Origin: JARRQJ01 sp963810615
GTDB lineage: Bacteria > Pseudomonadota > Gammaproteobacteria > DRLM01
Direction of reading: 5' to 3'
Assembly: GCA_963810615.1 (NCBI GenBank)
Contig: CAWEOA010000001.1
Span: 124,001-188,000, forward strand
Length of the DNA: 64,000 bases
Part shown: piece after piece, positions 62,675 through 64,000 of the stretch
Layout: every line of letters begins with the position of its first letter
How positions within the stretch are numbered: the stretch's first letter is position 1
The notes under the pieces: generated by a model
Seen by the model: the letters and a program-made list of their open reading frames with translations, nothing else
Told to the model about the DNA's origin: nothing
The model's database searches: none
Position numbers and translations under genes: made by a program

Positions 62675-63133
62675 TTATCGAGGCTTGCCGCCCATATCGA
62701 TAGCTTTGCCTTGCGACAGCGAGGTGAGATAGACCACCAATAACCGCATCTTGTCGCTGTCGTAGGCGGGTGGGGTACCTTCGATGGCGCCGGCGACACA
62801 GTTATGTATCTGATCCTGTATCGTCACCAGCTTTCCTTTTCTGTTAAGACGCGGGAATATAGCGGCGGCGTTGTTGAGGCTGGGAAGAGGTGTGCCGTCG
62901 GGTAGCGCGCCGGGTCCCATGCCGCCGTCATGATGACAGCTGTTGCAGGCCTTGCCGTTGCCGCCAAAGGAAGGATGCATGAATATGTCTTTACCTTGTT
63001 TTGCGGCTGACTGCAACTGCGTCGGCATGTCTGCTGCTTGGGCTGCAGAGTGCATTAATAATATAACGCAGCCGATCGCGCTTGCCGCGGCAAGCCATTT
63101 TGTCGTGGGGCGATGACGTGTAGTTAGTGCCAT
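62675..63133 (-). CDS. Periplasmic monohaem c-type cytochrome
   Basis: 152 residues with an N-terminal signal (cleavage after HSAAQA-A near 33). The single haem site is CNSCH (Cys63, Cys66, His67), and Met in DKMRLLVVYLTSL is the probable sixth ligand. The pattern GKDIFMHPSFGGNGKACNSCHH and LNRKGKLVTIQDQIHNC resembles small cytochromes of sulfur-oxidation or sulfite systems, but no sox or sor gene is adjacent, so the electron partner is unknown. AAGGAG lies seven bases before the ATG. Confidence 0.88.
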   Translation of the reverse strand: MALTTRHRPTTKWLAAASAIGCVILLMHSAAQAADMPTQLQSAAKQGKDIFMHPSFGGNGKACNSCHHDGGMGPGALPDGTPLPSLNNAAAIFPRLNRKGKLVTIQDQIHNCVAGAIEGTPPAYDSDKMRLLVVYLTSLSQGKAIDMGGKPR

Positions 63134-63811
63134 ATCGGTCTCCTTGGTAGTGGGTGCATTTTCATACGATGGAATTTAGGGGGCCGACGATTATGCCGTC
63201 CACGAGATGACGTGGATTTCTATGTCAGCTGTACGTAAAACTAAGGTGGTAGTTTGGGGCTTTGCATCGATCGTGAATACGAGGCATGCCTCGATCAAAT
63301 GTTCGCAGCATTATATAAGAATAGGCCTCTTTTGAGTAACTAGCACGGATTACAGCCCCTCCGAATTGCCAAGTGGTAAAGGTGCTAAAACCAGGCCGTC
63401 AACTTGTTTGTGCCCAATCGCGTTTTCTGCCCGCAAACCCAGCGCCATAATCCCGTGATTGGAGCAGACACGGGTCATTCATGTGTCGTTCAGGATGAAT
63501 GTTATTCAATGTAAGAGCTAGTAGCTGTTATGTGCATGGCCGGGAAGTGCGTGCATTTCATAACATAAGGAAAAATATATAATTTATATGCTCGGCTGCA
63601 GTTATTTTCCGCCGCTTACGCTGGCGTGCCGGGTAGCAAACAAACGAAACAGGTGGTCAATCGGGCCAATGAAAGCTGTGCGAATCGGTGCGCTTAGAGA
63701 GCAGCCAAGGATACGGCGAACAGTCATCTGTAGAGGCCGCGTTTTATGAGAAACCGGCAATTAGGGATCCGATATACACAGTAGTATGCAGTACTTAGAG
63801 TAGGAGGATTC
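63134..63811. other. Long gene-free stretch
   Basis: 678 bases without a credible gene on either strand. TATAAT occurs at 63578-63583 within an AT-rich run, possibly a promoter element for the gene at 63812, but it lacks a good -35. Nothing else recognised. Confidence 0.4.
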
Positions 63812-64000
63812 ATGTCTAACCCTTCGGATAATCCGTTAAACAAAATCCAAAGAGCGAGTGCCGAAGAGAGATATGCCGATCTTGCAGAACTCATTCCGGA
63901 AGAATGTCGAGGCGTGGTTTTTCAGGAACATTGGTTTCCCACCATCGTCAGCTTGATGGATGTAAAGAACTACAAAGAACTGAATAAAGGCTGGATTGCG
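63812..64000 (+). CDS. Unassigned protein, 3' cut off by window end
   Basis: Starts at ATG 63812 with a strong AGGAGG six bases upstream and is open to the end of the window (63 codons). The visible part is hydrophilic, then reads VVFQEHWFPTIVSLMDVKNY and KELNKGWIA. The WFPT...DV...YKELN pattern is reminiscent of the first strand of small 2-oxoglutarate/Fe(II) oxygenases of the 2OG-FeII_Oxy_5 type, but too little is visible to assign it. Confidence 0.6.
   Translation, partial: MSNPSDNPLNKIQRASAEERYADLAELIPEECRGVVFQEHWFPTIVSLMDVKNYKELNKGWIA

Noticed and set aside
1..64000. CRISPR array, rRNA operon, transposase or prophage
   Set aside because: No regularly spaced repeats, no rRNA-like sequence, and no transposase, integrase or phage structural gene was recognised on either strand.

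Overview
The window is bacterial chromosome and most likely gammaproteobacterial. The strongest evidence is gene order. One stretch (19.6-32.5 kb) follows the suhB-trmJ-cysE-iscR-...-ndk-rlmN-pilW-rodZ-...-hisS-yfgM-bamB-der locus known from Pseudomonas and relatives. The pairs mutS/fdxA, xseA/guaBA and guaA/tadA agree with this. A class II (B12) ribonucleotide reductase, NnrS, ApbE, rubrerythrin and c-type cytochromes suggest an environmental, possibly lithotrophic or microaerobic lineage; the genus cannot be told from sequence alone.

Layout. 0-5 kb: an internally deleted DASS transporter cut by the window edge, NnrS, a secreted PQQ-type sugar dehydrogenase, a patatin lipase and the ribosome rescue factor ArfB. 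4.5-12.3 kb: YceH, a hexose-6-phosphate mutarotase, a large DUF1631 protein, an HDOD signalling protein and a GH15 glucoamylase. 12.5-20.5 kb (minus strand): an AddB-like Fe-S nuclease, FdxA, MutS, a two-domain rhodanese and SuhB. 20.6-32.5 kb: the conserved locus, from which iscU, hscBA, fdx, iscX and ispG are absent. 32.6-41.2 kb: NrdJ, a LytM peptidase, XseA, GuaB, GuaA and TadA.

41.3-49.1 kb is an AT-richer accessory region. It holds a 1074-residue STAND-type transcription activator (MalT-like NTPase, TPR-like middle, SARP/BTAD output) followed by two stand-alone genes encoding only the N-terminal NTPase domain. Each stand-alone gene is preceded by the same promoter architecture: three TGTG repeats at offsets 0, 11 and 23, the last running into an extended -10. 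I consider this three-gene unit the best candidate for an undescribed regulatory system. It is followed by gene remnants (Sel1, HD-GYP), a tRNA-Ser(CGA), a possible inverted tRNA 3' fragment and an SPW-repeat protein.

49.1-56.4 kb is a redox region. A minus-strand operon TlpA-DUF4266-DUF3570-ApbE carries a possible flavinylation motif in its predicted outer-membrane protein. A peroxide-defence set follows: lipoprotein peroxiredoxin, OxyR, rubrerythrin, rubredoxin and rubredoxin reductase, with a perfect ATAG-N7-CTAT OxyR half-site before the rubrerythrin gene. 56.5-64 kb: TrkH-TrkA potassium uptake, a Ca-type P-ATPase, a DUF481 barrel, a cytochrome c and the first codons of an unassigned gene. 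No CRISPR array, rRNA or complete insertion sequence was seen.
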